Assembly (NCBI RefSeq): GCF_003264365.1
Contig: NZ_PYAK01000001.1
Location: forward strand, 269,725-333,724
Direction: 5' to 3'
From: Micromonospora noduli
Lineage (GTDB): Bacteria; Actinomycetota; Actinomycetes; Mycobacteriales; Micromonosporaceae
DNA length: 64,000 bases
The notes beneath the pieces were generated by a model. It had not been told where the DNA came from, ran no database searches, and was given only the letters and a program-made list of their open reading frames with translations. Below, in pieces: positions 19,134 to 28,900 of the stretch. How positions within the stretch are numbered: position 1 is the first letter of the stretch; every line of letters starts with the position of its first letter. The position numbers and the translations under genes were made by a program.

Positions 19134-19541
19134 GTGAACTACAGCGAGTTCATTCAGTCTGTGGCAGCACGACCCAAGGTTTCACCGGGGCAGGCGGAAC
19201 CGATTACCCGCGCCACGCTCGAGACTGTGGCAAAACGGATCACTGGTGGCCAGGCAAGGGACCTCGCCTCCCAGCTCCCCGAGGAGCTACGAGGCCTGGT
19301 GTCCAGGCCCACCGAAGATCCGGAACGGTTCGGTCTCACCGAATTCCTGGAACGGGTGCAGTCCCGGGCAGGGGTCGATCGCGAGATGGCCACGGAGGGA
19401 GCGCGGGCCGTGATGGATACCCTGCGTGAGGCTGCCAGCGCGAAGGAGTACGGAGACTTCGTCGACCAGTTGCCGCAGGAGTTCTGGCAGTTGACCGGGC
19501 CTGGCTCTGGACAGCTCCAGCCTCGCCGGATCGGCACCTAG
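19134..19541 (+). CDS. DUF2267 protein
   Basis: A 135-residue, all-helical soluble protein with the family pattern of two tandem halves: AEPITRATLETVAKRITGGQ with LASQLPEELRGL, then REMATEGARAVMDTLREAAS with FVDQLPQEFWQL. DUF2267 proteins are common in actinobacterial stress regions and have no defined activity. GTG 19134 is preceded by GAGGGGAC. It may be cotranscribed with the next gene, 61 bases downstream. Confidence 0.88.
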   Translation: MNYSEFIQSVAARPKVSPGQAEPITRATLETVAKRITGGQARDLASQLPEELRGLVSRPTEDPERFGLTEFLERVQSRAGVDREMATEGARAVMDTLREAASAKEYGDFVDQLPQEFWQLTGPGSGQLQPRRIGT

Positions 19542-19602
19542 GCCACACCGATAGGTGGGCTCGATTCGGTCCGGATGTTAGGCGAGGCCCGAGGAGTGCG
19601 GG

Positions 19603-20325
19603 ATGACCGAACCGGAGAGCCGGGACACGGGCGCACGAGAGTTGCCCGCCCCGACGAGTGGTGAGCACGGCCTTCCCCAGCCGGCTGGTGGGCACAGCAG
19701 CAAGACCATGTCAGACCCGGACGTCGTCCTCCAGATTCCGCAGGTCAAGGTCGAACAGATCTACGTCGAGGTCGACGATCTGGACGCCTCTGTTTCTCTG
19801 CGAGCCCGGCTGGGTAGCCTGCTCCAGCTCGACGTGGGCGTTCAGGCGCGTCTCGGCACGGTGAAGATCGATATCAAGGGCGTCGAGGCCGAGGCGATGC
19901 TCGAGGTTCGGCTCGACGAGGTACGGGGAATTCTCGACAGCGCCCTCCGCACGATCGAGCGCAACCCTCAGATCATCGAGTCGGTGGTGAAGACGGTGGA
20001 CAAGGCCGTGGACCAGGTGGGGCAGACAGCGCAGGAGGCGCTGGGGCCCAATGGTCCGCTGTCGCAGACGCTGCAGCAGGCCACCCAGCAGGTCGGTCAA
20101 CAACTCGGGCAGGCCGCCCAGCAGCTCGGGCAGTCCACCCAGCAACTGGCTCAGACCAGCGGAACGACGGCTGGCGGCGGTGTGGAGGGTCTCGGCAGCG
20201 TGCTGGGCGGGTCTCCGGCCCGAGCGGCGTGGCGACGGATGAAGAGGACCGTCCACAGTAGTCAGCCACTGAGGCAGGTCACGACGCGGCTAGCAGGACC
20301 GCAGGGGCAGCAGCCGCCGGGCTGA
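19603..20325 (+). CDS. Conserved hypothetical protein with Gln-rich heptad tail
   Basis: A 240-residue soluble protein of unrecognised family. Residues about 40-110 form alternating hydrophobic/charged strands (VVLQIPQVKVEQIYVEVDDL, VSLRARLGSLLQLDVGVQAR, VKIDIKGVEAEAMLEVRLDE). Residues about 125-190 are a low-complexity helical tract with recurring QQ(V/L)GQ units (QQATQQVGQQLGQAAQQLGQ), likely a coiled coil. The tail is basic. The ATG has GAGGAG upstream. It lies behind the DUF2267 gene and is convergent with DUF1345. Confidence 0.7.
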   Translation: MTEPESRDTGARELPAPTSGEHGLPQPAGGHSSKTMSDPDVVLQIPQVKVEQIYVEVDDLDASVSLRARLGSLLQLDVGVQARLGTVKIDIKGVEAEAMLEVRLDEVRGILDSALRTIERNPQIIESVVKTVDKAVDQVGQTAQEALGPNGPLSQTLQQATQQVGQQLGQAAQQLGQSTQQLAQTSGTTAGGGVEGLGSVLGGSPARAAWRRMKRTVHSSQPLRQVTTRLAGPQGQQPPG

Positions 20326-20390
20326 TCGACGTCCACCGTGGTGGCGACATGGCAGCGGGCCAGGTCACGCCACTGCATGCTCCGCGGGGG

Positions 20391-21077
20391 TCATGATTGG
20401 CCCAGGTTGGTGACCAGGTTGACGGCGACGGCCAGGATGCCAGTTCCGAAGGTGTAGGAGAGCAGGGCATGCCCGAGCGCGATCCGGCGCATGCGGTTGC
20501 TTGTGGGTTCGTTCTCGCCCGGGGCGTAGGACATGCCGACGGTGAAGGCGACGTACGCGAAGTCGGCGTAGGCCGGTGGATCTTCCCGCTTGAAATCGAT
20601 GCCGCCATCGTGGCGGTAGTACAGCCGCGCGTACTTGAGTGCGAAGACCGTATTCACCAGCGCCCACGCCAGGACCACCGCGACGACGCTGAGGATCACC
20701 AGCGTGACAGCCACCACGTCCTGCTGGTTCGAGGCGCGGATGAGCGCCTCGGCCACGGCGACGAGGCTGATGACGGACGCGATCAGGACCGCCGCATCGG
20801 TGGAACGGGACTGCTGCTCCGCCTCGGCAAGCTGCTCGGTGCGCCGTGGGCTCGCCGGCCAGCAGGCCCGCCACACCCAGACGAGGACCGTGCCCGCCGC
20901 GATCGTCCAGATCACCAGCGGCGTCAACTCCGGTGCCCCGACCAACGCGATGGCGGTCCCTGCCACGACACCGACGGCTAACGACCACAGGGCACGCCTG
21001 ACCGACAGGAGCCGTCCCCGCGCCGGTCGTCCCGATTGCTGCTCCACCTGGTCAGCGTTCCAGCTGAAGCAGATCAC
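20391..21077 (-). CDS. DUF1345 membrane protein
   Basis: A 228-residue protein with five hydrophobic segments. The DUF1345 signature is present at the C-terminal end: YADFAYVAFTVGMSYAPGEN then SNRMRRIALGHALLSYTFGT. Function is unknown. The GTG start at 21077 has no clear ribosome binding site; GTG 21047 (VEQQSGRP) is an alternative. A frameshifted remnant of another membrane-protein gene lies immediately upstream. Confidence 0.85.
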   Translation of the reverse strand: MICFSWNADQVEQQSGRPARGRLLSVRRALWSLAVGVVAGTAIALVGAPELTPLVIWTIAAGTVLVWVWRACWPASPRRTEQLAEAEQQSRSTDAAVLIASVISLVAVAEALIRASNQQDVVAVTLVILSVVAVVLAWALVNTVFALKYARLYYRHDGGIDFKREDPPAYADFAYVAFTVGMSYAPGENEPTSNRMRRIALGHALLSYTFGTGILAVAVNLVTNLGQS

Positions 21078-21140
21078 GTAGGAAAAACCGGAAGCGATTA
21101 CCGGATCAGGTTGTGAATATCCTGGAATCGTGGAGAGGTC

Positions 21141-21346
21141 TCAGCCCTCCATTCCGGTGGCGGTGTGCGCCACGCCGACCGGCTTGGATTGTGAGGACCC
21201 TCGCTGTCGCAGGTAGATCGAAAGAACGACCATCGGGAGACGGCCAGTAGGTCCGACTGCCAGTTCTCCAGTGTGCGGTTCCAGAAGTCGGGCTGGAGCA
21301 GGTACCCGGCCCCAAGACGCCCGCTGGACTCCCAACGGAGAGAGGA
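21141..21346 (-). pseudogene. Truncated, frameshifted DUF6766-like remnant
   Basis: On the minus strand the translation LGAGYLLQPDFWNRTLENW then QSDLLAVS resembles the conserved C-terminal part of DUF6766 membrane proteins. After one frame change near 21240 it continues as MVVLSIYLRQRGSSQSKPVG and ends in TGA at 21141. Joined, the pieces restore the family's usual FENW...LRQRGS.ESK ending. The N-terminal two thirds are missing, replaced by the end of the mscS-like gene. The family match is from memory of the motif, so it is moderate. Confidence 0.5.
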
Positions 21347-21435
21347 GGCCCCGGGCGCCATTGACGGGTTGCCCTCAAGAGATGCGGGCTGAACGGGGTC
21401 GCCATCGAGCGGATTTGAGCTCAGGCCCCGCCCAT

Positions 21436-22446
21436 TCAAGGCTGATACTGACTGCGGGTGCGGGGAAGCCACTGGGGATGGCGGTCGCGCAGGTAGCGCA
21501 CCAGTCCCTCGCGCAGGTCGCAGCGCAGGTCCCAGGCGCTGGCGCCGTCGGCGGCCGAGGCCTGAACCTGGATGACCGCTGTCTGGGGGGTGGAGTCGAC
21601 CATCTGGAGCACCCACTGGTGGCGATCCCACAGCGGTGAGGACTCGACCAGCCGGCGCGTTTCCCGTCGTAGGTCGTCCAGGTCGGCGGTGTGGTCGACA
21701 TGAATCTGGATCTTGCCGACAACCCTGGACTCGTTCCGGGTCCAGTTCTGAAACGGCCGCTCGGTGAAGTACGTGGTCGGGAGGATGAGCATCCGCTCGT
21801 CCCAGAGCCGGATCACCACGTTGGTCAGCTTCACCTCCTCAACCCGGCCCCATTCGCCGTCCACCACCAGCACGTCGCCGACGTGCAGGCCGTCGGCGAA
21901 CGCGACCTGGACACCGGCGAACGCGTTGCCGAGCGCGGTACGGGCCGACAGGCCGATCAACGCGCCGACCACCCCCGCCGACGTCAACACGGAGACGCCG
22001 AAGAGGCGTACCGGCCGAAAGGTGATCAGGATCAGGCCGATCGCGACGATGGTGACCACGGCGACGGTGAGCCGCCGCACGGGGCGAATCTGCGTCCGGG
22101 CCCGCCGGACCCGCCGGCTGGCGACCGCGTCGCCAGGCAGTCGACTGAACGCGACCGCCTCGGCGACGTGCAACGCCTTGTTCACCAACCATGCCCCGGA
22201 TATCACCAGCGCCACCCGGGCGACGTGCCGCAGCTGAGGCTGCCACCCGACCGGTCCCAGAGGCAGCGCGTAGTACAGCGCCCCGGCCAGCAGGACCGCT
22301 GCCGCCGGGCGGCGGCAGGCATGCCGCAGCGGCTCCAGCAGCCAGCGGTAACGGCCACGGGCTATGCGGCGGACGACCATGCCAGTGATCAGGTCCACGA
22401 CCACCGCCGTCGCCAGCGCGGCTACTACGATCAACGCGGTACGCAT
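21436..22446 (-). CDS. MscS-family mechanosensitive channel
   Basis: A 336-residue inner-membrane osmotic-release channel. Three or four N-terminal hydrophobic segments precede the pore helix and MscS core VVGALIGLSARTALGNAFAG, VQVAFADGLHVGDVLVVDGE, GRVEEVKLTNVVIRLWDERM and LILPTTYFTERPFQNWTR. The C-terminal ferredoxin-like domain follows. The ATG at 22446 has a weak ribosome binding site. It is divergent from the large LuxR-type regulator. The role fits the osmotic and envelope-stress flavour of the preceding genes. Confidence 0.93.
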   Translation of the reverse strand: MRTALIVVAALATAVVVDLITGMVVRRIARGRYRWLLEPLRHACRRPAAAVLLAGALYYALPLGPVGWQPQLRHVARVALVISGAWLVNKALHVAEAVAFSRLPGDAVASRRVRRARTQIRPVRRLTVAVVTIVAIGLILITFRPVRLFGVSVLTSAGVVGALIGLSARTALGNAFAGVQVAFADGLHVGDVLVVDGEWGRVEEVKLTNVVIRLWDERMLILPTTYFTERPFQNWTRNESRVVGKIQIHVDHTADLDDLRRETRRLVESSPLWDRHQWVLQMVDSTPQTAVIQVQASAADGASAWDLRCDLREGLVRYLRDRHPQWLPRTRSQYQP

Positions 22447-22754
22447 CAGAGGCCGTTCACCGTAATCCCGATGCCAGCTTCCCCCGGCTCACTGCCCTGT
22501 CCACGTGCTCAGGGTGCCACCCCGTCCAGTGGCAGGCGGCCAACATCGGGGAACAACCGCTGACCACACCTGCGTCAGTCGCCCGAGTCGCCTTCCCGGA
22601 GCAGTACGGCGGACCTGCAGTCGTACGGCGGGTCATTGAACTGGTCCGGACGCAACGCCATGCGGCGAAGACCAGTGCGGCAGCCCTTCGCCGATCAGTC
22701 CCCGGCATGCTGCGAGAAGGATCCCGTGACGCGAGTCGCCACGAGGGGGTACTT
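22447..22754. other. Divergent spacer, mscS to LuxR-type regulator
   Basis: No gene is supported in these 308 bases; they must contain both promoters. No strong inverted repeat was found. Confidence 0.4.
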
Positions 22755-25742
22755 GTGTCCGGGCAGCGAAAAGCGAGATCATCACGCATGCTCGACCCCT
22801 CGCCCGAGGACGACGGGACCTCACCGACCGTCTCCACTCCGCACTTCGTGGGTCGTGATCGGGAGCTGGCGGCGCTTCGGGGCGCCCTGGCCCGGCCACC
22901 GGCGATCGTGCTGGTCGAGGGCGAGGCGGGGATCGGGAAGAGCCGACTGCTGCGAGAGTGGCTGGCCGCACCGGGCCAGCGCACCGCCTTGGTGTCGGTG
23001 TGCCCACCGCTTCGCGAGTCGCTGACGTTGGGGCCGATCGTCGACGCGTTCCGTGGGATCGACCGTCCGGTGTCGCGATTGCGGCTCACCGAGCTTGCGG
23101 GTGCGTTACGGCCCCTGTTCCCCGAGTGGTCCACGGACCTGCCGCCCGCATTGCAGCCCCTGGGCGATGCGAAGGCGGCGCGGCATCGCCTGTTCCGCGC
23201 CCTGGAGGAGCTGCTGCGGGCTCTGCATGTCGATGTTCTCGTGCTCGAGGACGCGCACTGGGCCGACGAGGTGACCCTGGAGTTCCTGCTGTTCGTCACC
23301 TCCCGACAGCAGTCGCAGGGGCCCAGCCTCGTGATCTCCTATCGGCCGGAGGAGGTGGACGACGGTTCGCTGTTGCTGCGGCTGACGTCCCGGTTGCCTG
23401 CTGGCGTGACCCAGCTGAGGATCGCCCTGGCGCCGATGCGACCCGACGACACGGCAGCGCTGGTGTCCTCGATGCTGGACGGCAACCCGATATCCCAGGA
23501 GTTCACGACCTTCATGCACGAGCGGACCGGCGGTGTTCCGCTGGCCGTGGAGGAGTCGGTTCGCCTCATGTGCGACCGCGCCGACCTCGTCTTCCGCGAC
23601 GGGCAGTGGGTCCGGCTGAAGTTGCGCGAGCTACAGGTGCCGCCAACGGTGCGCGACTCCACCCGGGAGCGGGTGGGCCGTCTGTCGCCGACGGCGCAGC
23701 AGGTGTTGCGGGCCGCGGCGACGTTGGCTGAGCGGTCATCGGTGGAAACGATCGCGATGACCGCCGGTCTGTCACCAGCCGCGTGCCGAGGCGCTGTCGC
23801 GGAGGCGGCCGGCGCCGGTGTCCTGGACGGAGACGACCGCGGCCGGTGGCGATTCCGTCATGTGCTGGCCGCCACGGCTGTCTACGAAGCGATCCCGTTG
23901 ACCGACCGCAGGCACTTCCACCTGCGGGCCGGCCGGGCCGTGGAGCACATCCATCCACCGCCGGTGGCACAGCTTGCCCACCACTTCCGCGAGGCGGGCG
24001 AGACGCAGTCCTGGGCACGGTACGCCGAGCAGAGTGCCGAGCTGGCCATGGCCTCGGGCGACCACACCAAGGCGGTCGACCTGCTCGTCGACCTGTTGAC
24101 GTGGGCCGTGCTGGCGCCTGTGGACCGGGCACGGGTCGCGCGCATCGCCGGAGTCGCCGCACTGGGCCGTCGTGAACCGGTCGACGAGGTCTACCACCGC
24201 GTGATCCGTACCTTGCGCTCGGTGCTGGAGACCCCCGGTCTCTCCGCCCGCCAGCAGGCCGAGATCCGCAACCCCCTGGGTCGGCTCCTGATCACCGGGG
24301 GTGAGGCGCAGGCAGCACTCAGCGAGCTGGAGCAGGCGGTGGCCAACCTCGACCATGACCCGGTCGAGGCGGCTCGGGCAATGACCTACCTTGGCTGGGC
24401 CTATGCGGGACCGTGGCCGGCGGCGACCCATCGACGTTGGCTGGATCGCGCCGCTGAACTCACCGCCGACTTCGATTCTCCCGCGGAGCGACTGAACCTG
24501 GCCGGCAACCGGGCCGCGGCGTTGCTCATGCTCGGCGAAGAGGAGGCGTGGGACGTCGTCGCCGACCTCCCCATCGACGGCGCGACGCCGGCGGAGCGTC
24601 TCGACGTGGCCCGCATCCACGCAAACGTCGGGACCGGCGCACTGATCTGGGGTCGGTACGCCGACGCGGAGGAACACCTCGCCGTGGCCATGCGCCTTGC
24701 CGAGGCCGAGCAGGCGTCCCGGTTGCACCACAACGTCGGACTCGAACAGGCCAACCTGGCGTGGCTCACCGGCCGGTGGGAGGGCCTCGCGGAGCGAAGC
24801 ACGGCACTCGCCGATGCCGACCGGGACCGGCCGGCGCACTACCTCGGCAGCATTCGCCTCGCTGCGCGGCTGGCAGCCGCAGCCGGTCGGCGGCGCGCGG
24901 CGGAGGAACAGTTCCGGCTGGTCCTCGAGGAATCTGCCCGTCTCGGCGCAGCCGACGACACGATGGAGGCAGCCGCCGCGTTGGCCAGGCTGTGGCTGAC
25001 GGACGGAAACAGCGGCCGTGCACTGCAGATCACGAATGAGCCGATGGACACCGTCCGGAGGAAAGGCATCTGGGTCTGGGCGACGGACCTCGTTCCCGCC
25101 CGGATCGAGGCGCACCTCGCCGCGGGGGATCTGGAGGCCGCGACCCGTCTGGGCGACCAGTTCGCCAGAGGACTGCGTGGCCGTACGGCGCCTGCGCCTC
25201 GCGCCTCGCTCACCGTCTGCCGTGCCCTGCTGCTCGCCGCAGCCGGAGACCACGCCCGCGCGGCTACGGCATACGGTCGGGCGGCCCGCGCCTGGAGCGC
25301 GTTGCCGCGCCCCTACGACGCCATGCTCGCCCGCGAGCGTCAAGCCGAGGCGCTCATCGCGCAGGGCCAGATCGAGCAGGGCCGAGAGCTGCTGGCGGCA
25401 CAGTACGAGCAGCTGTTCAGGCTCGGGGCGCGCGGCGATGCGGACCGGGTCGCACAGCGGCTTCGCGAACAGGGCGCCGACGTCCCGCGACTGTGGCGCG
25501 GCGGCCGACGCGGGTATGGCGACCAGCTCTCCCCTCGCGAGCTCGACGTGGTCCAACTGGTCGTCGCCGGCAAGACGAACCGGGAGATCAGCCGGATCCT
25601 GGCCAAGTCGCCGGCCACAGTGGATCAGCAGCTTCGTGCCGCGATGCGCAAGTTGAAAGTGAGCTCCCGGACCGCGCTCGCGGTCAAGGCAGTGGAGGCC
25701 GGAGTGTTCGCTGAAGAGGACTCCCTCCACGACGCGTCGTGA
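22755..25742 (+). CDS. Large LuxR-family (LAL/MalT-like) STAND transcriptional regulator
   Basis: A 995-residue ATP-dependent regulator. An AAA/NTPase domain begins at PHFVGRDRELAAL; Walker A is EGEAGIGKSRLL (Lys62) and Walker B is VLVLEDAHWADE. A long helical TPR-like middle region spans about 400-900. A C-terminal LuxR HTH lies at about 926-985 (LSPRELDVVQLVVAGKTNRE, ISRILAKSPATVDQQLRAAM). It binds DNA on ligand/ATP-driven oligomerisation; the ligand is unknown. GTG 22755 is chosen because GAGGGGG lies five bases upstream; an ATG at 22788 is the alternative. The secreted subtilase gene follows 247 bases later and is a plausible target. Confidence 0.92.
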   Translation: MSGQRKARSSRMLDPSPEDDGTSPTVSTPHFVGRDRELAALRGALARPPAIVLVEGEAGIGKSRLLREWLAAPGQRTALVSVCPPLRESLTLGPIVDAFRGIDRPVSRLRLTELAGALRPLFPEWSTDLPPALQPLGDAKAARHRLFRALEELLRALHVDVLVLEDAHWADEVTLEFLLFVTSRQQSQGPSLVISYRPEEVDDGSLLLRLTSRLPAGVTQLRIALAPMRPDDTAALVSSMLDGNPISQEFTTFMHERTGGVPLAVEESVRLMCDRADLVFRDGQWVRLKLRELQVPPTVRDSTRERVGRLSPTAQQVLRAAATLAERSSVETIAMTAGLSPAACRGAVAEAAGAGVLDGDDRGRWRFRHVLAATAVYEAIPLTDRRHFHLRAGRAVEHIHPPPVAQLAHHFREAGETQSWARYAEQSAELAMASGDHTKAVDLLVDLLTWAVLAPVDRARVARIAGVAALGRREPVDEVYHRVIRTLRSVLETPGLSARQQAEIRNPLGRLLITGGEAQAALSELEQAVANLDHDPVEAARAMTYLGWAYAGPWPAATHRRWLDRAAELTADFDSPAERLNLAGNRAAALLMLGEEEAWDVVADLPIDGATPAERLDVARIHANVGTGALIWGRYADAEEHLAVAMRLAEAEQASRLHHNVGLEQANLAWLTGRWEGLAERSTALADADRDRPAHYLGSIRLAARLAAAAGRRRAAEEQFRLVLEESARLGAADDTMEAAAALARLWLTDGNSGRALQITNEPMDTVRRKGIWVWATDLVPARIEAHLAAGDLEAATRLGDQFARGLRGRTAPAPRASLTVCRALLLAAAGDHARAATAYGRAARAWSALPRPYDAMLARERQAEALIAQGQIEQGRELLAAQYEQLFRLGARGDADRVAQRLREQGADVPRLWRGGRRGYGDQLSPRELDVVQLVVAGKTNREISRILAKSPATVDQQLRAAMRKLKVSSRTALAVKAVEAGVFAEEDSLHDAS

Positions 25743-25989
25743 AAATTGACGTATCCGCTGGATAGCGACTGTCACTCGTCCCGCCGAGCATGACTCCATG
25801 ATTCATAGCCGTCGGGCAATGCATGCCTGAGCGACCTGTCGCGGGTGACGACGCCGCCATCGAGCACCCGCCACCACCCGAGCCGCCCCGCGAGCCGGAC
25901 GTCAGCGGCCCCGACGCCCGTGACGTTGACGGTGCCGACGACCACAAGAACCACGACCCCTACCAACCCCTGTAGGTCAAAGGACTCCC

Positions 25990-28900
25990 ATGAGACTCAA
26001 AGCCCTCGCGGCAACGCTTGCCGCAGCGGTCGGCCTGAGCATGATCCAGGCTCCACCGGCGTCTGCCGCTGAGCCGGATCCCGGCGCCGCCGTCAACAAG
26101 ATCGCCCCGAGCCTGAAGGATCGCTTCCGCACGTCTCCGGCTTCCGACTTCTGGATCAGGTTCGAGACCACTGCCGACCTCGGGCCAGCGAAGAAGCTCA
26201 CCGACTGGGCCGCTCGTGGCCAGTTCGTCTACGACGCACTGACCGCAGCGACGAAGGACTCCCTGGCATCCGTCTCCACCGACCTCGACCGGGCGGGCGT
26301 CAAGTACACCTCCTACCCGATCGCCAACGCCGTGCTCGTCAAGGGGGGCACCGAGAAACTCGCCCTCAACGTGGCCTCCAAGGTGCAGGTCGCCGAGATC
26401 CACGCGACGCCGCAGGTCGCGCTGGTCGAGCCCGTGGACGAGAAGATCCCCACTGACCAGGCTGCCCGCCCCACCGCCCCGAAGAACGCCGCCGAGGCGG
26501 GCACCGTCTCGTGGGGTCTGGACGCCATCCACGCCCCGCAGGCGTGGGCCATGGGCGCCACCGGTGCGGGCATCACCGTGTCCAACCTCGACTCGGGCGT
26601 CCAGTTCGACCACCCCGCCCTGGCGCACCAGTACCGCGGCACGAAGCCCGACGGTACCGTCGACCACAACTACAACTGGATGGGCGTCCGGGGCACGTGC
26701 ACTGGCGCACCGTGCGACGACAACGGACACGGCACGCACACCATGGGCACCATGGTCGGCGACGACGGCACCAACCACGTCGGCGTCGCCCCGGACGCGC
26801 AGTGGATCGCGACGAACGGCTGCTGCGACAGCACCGGCGTCGAGTCGCTGCTGCGGTCCGGCTGGTGGCTGCTCGCCCCGACCGACGTCCAGGGGAACAA
26901 CCCCGACCCGTCCAAGCGCCCCCACGTCGTCAACAACTCGTGGGGCCAGACCGTCGAGCACAGCTTCGACGACTTCTTCCAGGCCATCGACGAGGCGTGG
27001 AGCGCCGCGGGCATCTTCAGCGTCTGGTCATCGGGCAACACCACGCCGTACGCGGCCTGCGACACCGTCTCCTCGCCCGGCTCCGCCGAGAGCGCCTACT
27101 CCGTCGGCGCGTACTCGTCGGACGGCACGCTCGCGTCGTTCTCCCGCAAGGGCGAGGGTGAAGGTGGCCGGATCAAGCCCGAGATCTCCGCTCCGGGCGA
27201 CGCCGTTCGTTCGTCCTATCCGAACAACAGCTACACCGAGATGTCCGGCACCTCGATGGCGGCACCCCACGTCGCCGGTGCCGTCGCGGCGCTGTGGAGC
27301 TACGACCCGACCCTCATCGGGCAGGTCGAGGCAACCCGCCGCCTGCTCGCCGAGTCGGCCGTGGACGTCGACGACACCGAGTGCGGAGGCACCGCCCAGG
27401 TCAACAACAAGTACGGCGAGGGCCGGCTCGACCTCGTCCGCCTGCTCGAGCTCGCGCCCCGACAGGGCGGCACCCTCACCGGTGTCGTCACCGCCAACGG
27501 CGCCCCGGTCCCCGCTGCCGAGGTGACGATCAGCGGACCGTTCAGCCGGTCGATCGGAACCGACAAGGACGGCCGGTTCACGACGAACCTTCCGGTCGGC
27601 GCCTACCAGCTCAGCACCAAGGTCTTCGGCTACCTGACCGCGACCGCCAACGTCACGATCACCCTCGGCCAGGACACCTCCGTCAAGCTGCCGCTCACGG
27701 CCGCCGTGCGGCACGACATCAGCGGCACTGTCGTCGATGACAAGAAGCGGCCCGTCCCGAACGCCGACGTCTCCGTCAGGGACACGCCGCTGAAGCCGGT
27801 ACGCACGGATGCCAACGGCGCGTTCACGATCACCGCTGTTCCCGAGGGCGGGTACACGCTGGGTGTCAAGCCCAACGCCTGCTTCTCCCCCACGTCCGTC
27901 CCGCTGACCGTCGGCGCGCAGAACGAGTCGCGCGAGATCCCCGTCGGGCTCGTCGTCGACAAGGGCGGCTACAGCTGCGCCGTCTCGGACGGCGCGTACC
28001 TGCGCGGCACCGACCCTGTCGCGTTCACCAGTGGGGTGTGGGCGACGGTGAAGCTGCCGTTCCCAATCGCGCTCTACAACGGCAGCCACGACACCCTCGG
28101 CGTCGGCCTGCGTGGCGTGATCTCCCCGGACACCAGCACCGGCCCCGGCAGCGGCGGCGCAGGCATCTTCCCGTTCTACGTCCAGAGTCCCGTCGAGTTC
28201 GCCCCCGGCGGGGGTGTCTTCACGGCAGCCACCAAGGTCAACGGCGAGGATGCGTTCGTCGTCGAGTACCGCAGGGCCAAGCTCTGGGCCTATCCGATCC
28301 GGTCGGAGTACACGGAGCCGGTCAGCTTCTCGGCCACCCTCACCCGCTCCGGCACGGTGATCTTCGGGTACGGCGACGGCGTCGGGTCCGACGACCCGGT
28401 GACCGCCGGCGTGCACGCCACCACGGGCATTCAGGGCTGGGCCGGTGTCGACGGCATCCGGTTCTCCGACAGCGCCCCGGTGCTGCGCGACGGGATGATC
28501 GTCACCTACGACATGCCTGACTTCGGGTACCTGGACGCGACAGTCGTCGACCAGAACGACGGGCTGCCGGTGGCCGGGGCCAAGGTCTCGTTCACGGACA
28601 AGCTGGGGCTCGTCGAGACCGTCACGACCAACGGGACGGGCATGGTGCATCGCCAGCTTCCGGTCGGCGACTACACCATGACTGTCGACGCGCCGAACTA
28701 CACGACCGCGGCGTACCCCTTCTCCCTGGACAAGCTCTACGCCAGTGCCAAGATCGACGCGCGGCTGACCACGGGTGCCGCCGGCCTGAAGGCCGACGGC
28801 CTCGACGCGCTGTTGGGTACCGACCAGAACGGCGCGGGCACGCTGACGCTGACCAACAACGGTTCCGCCCCGCTCACGTACAACCTGGGCGAGGCCGCGC

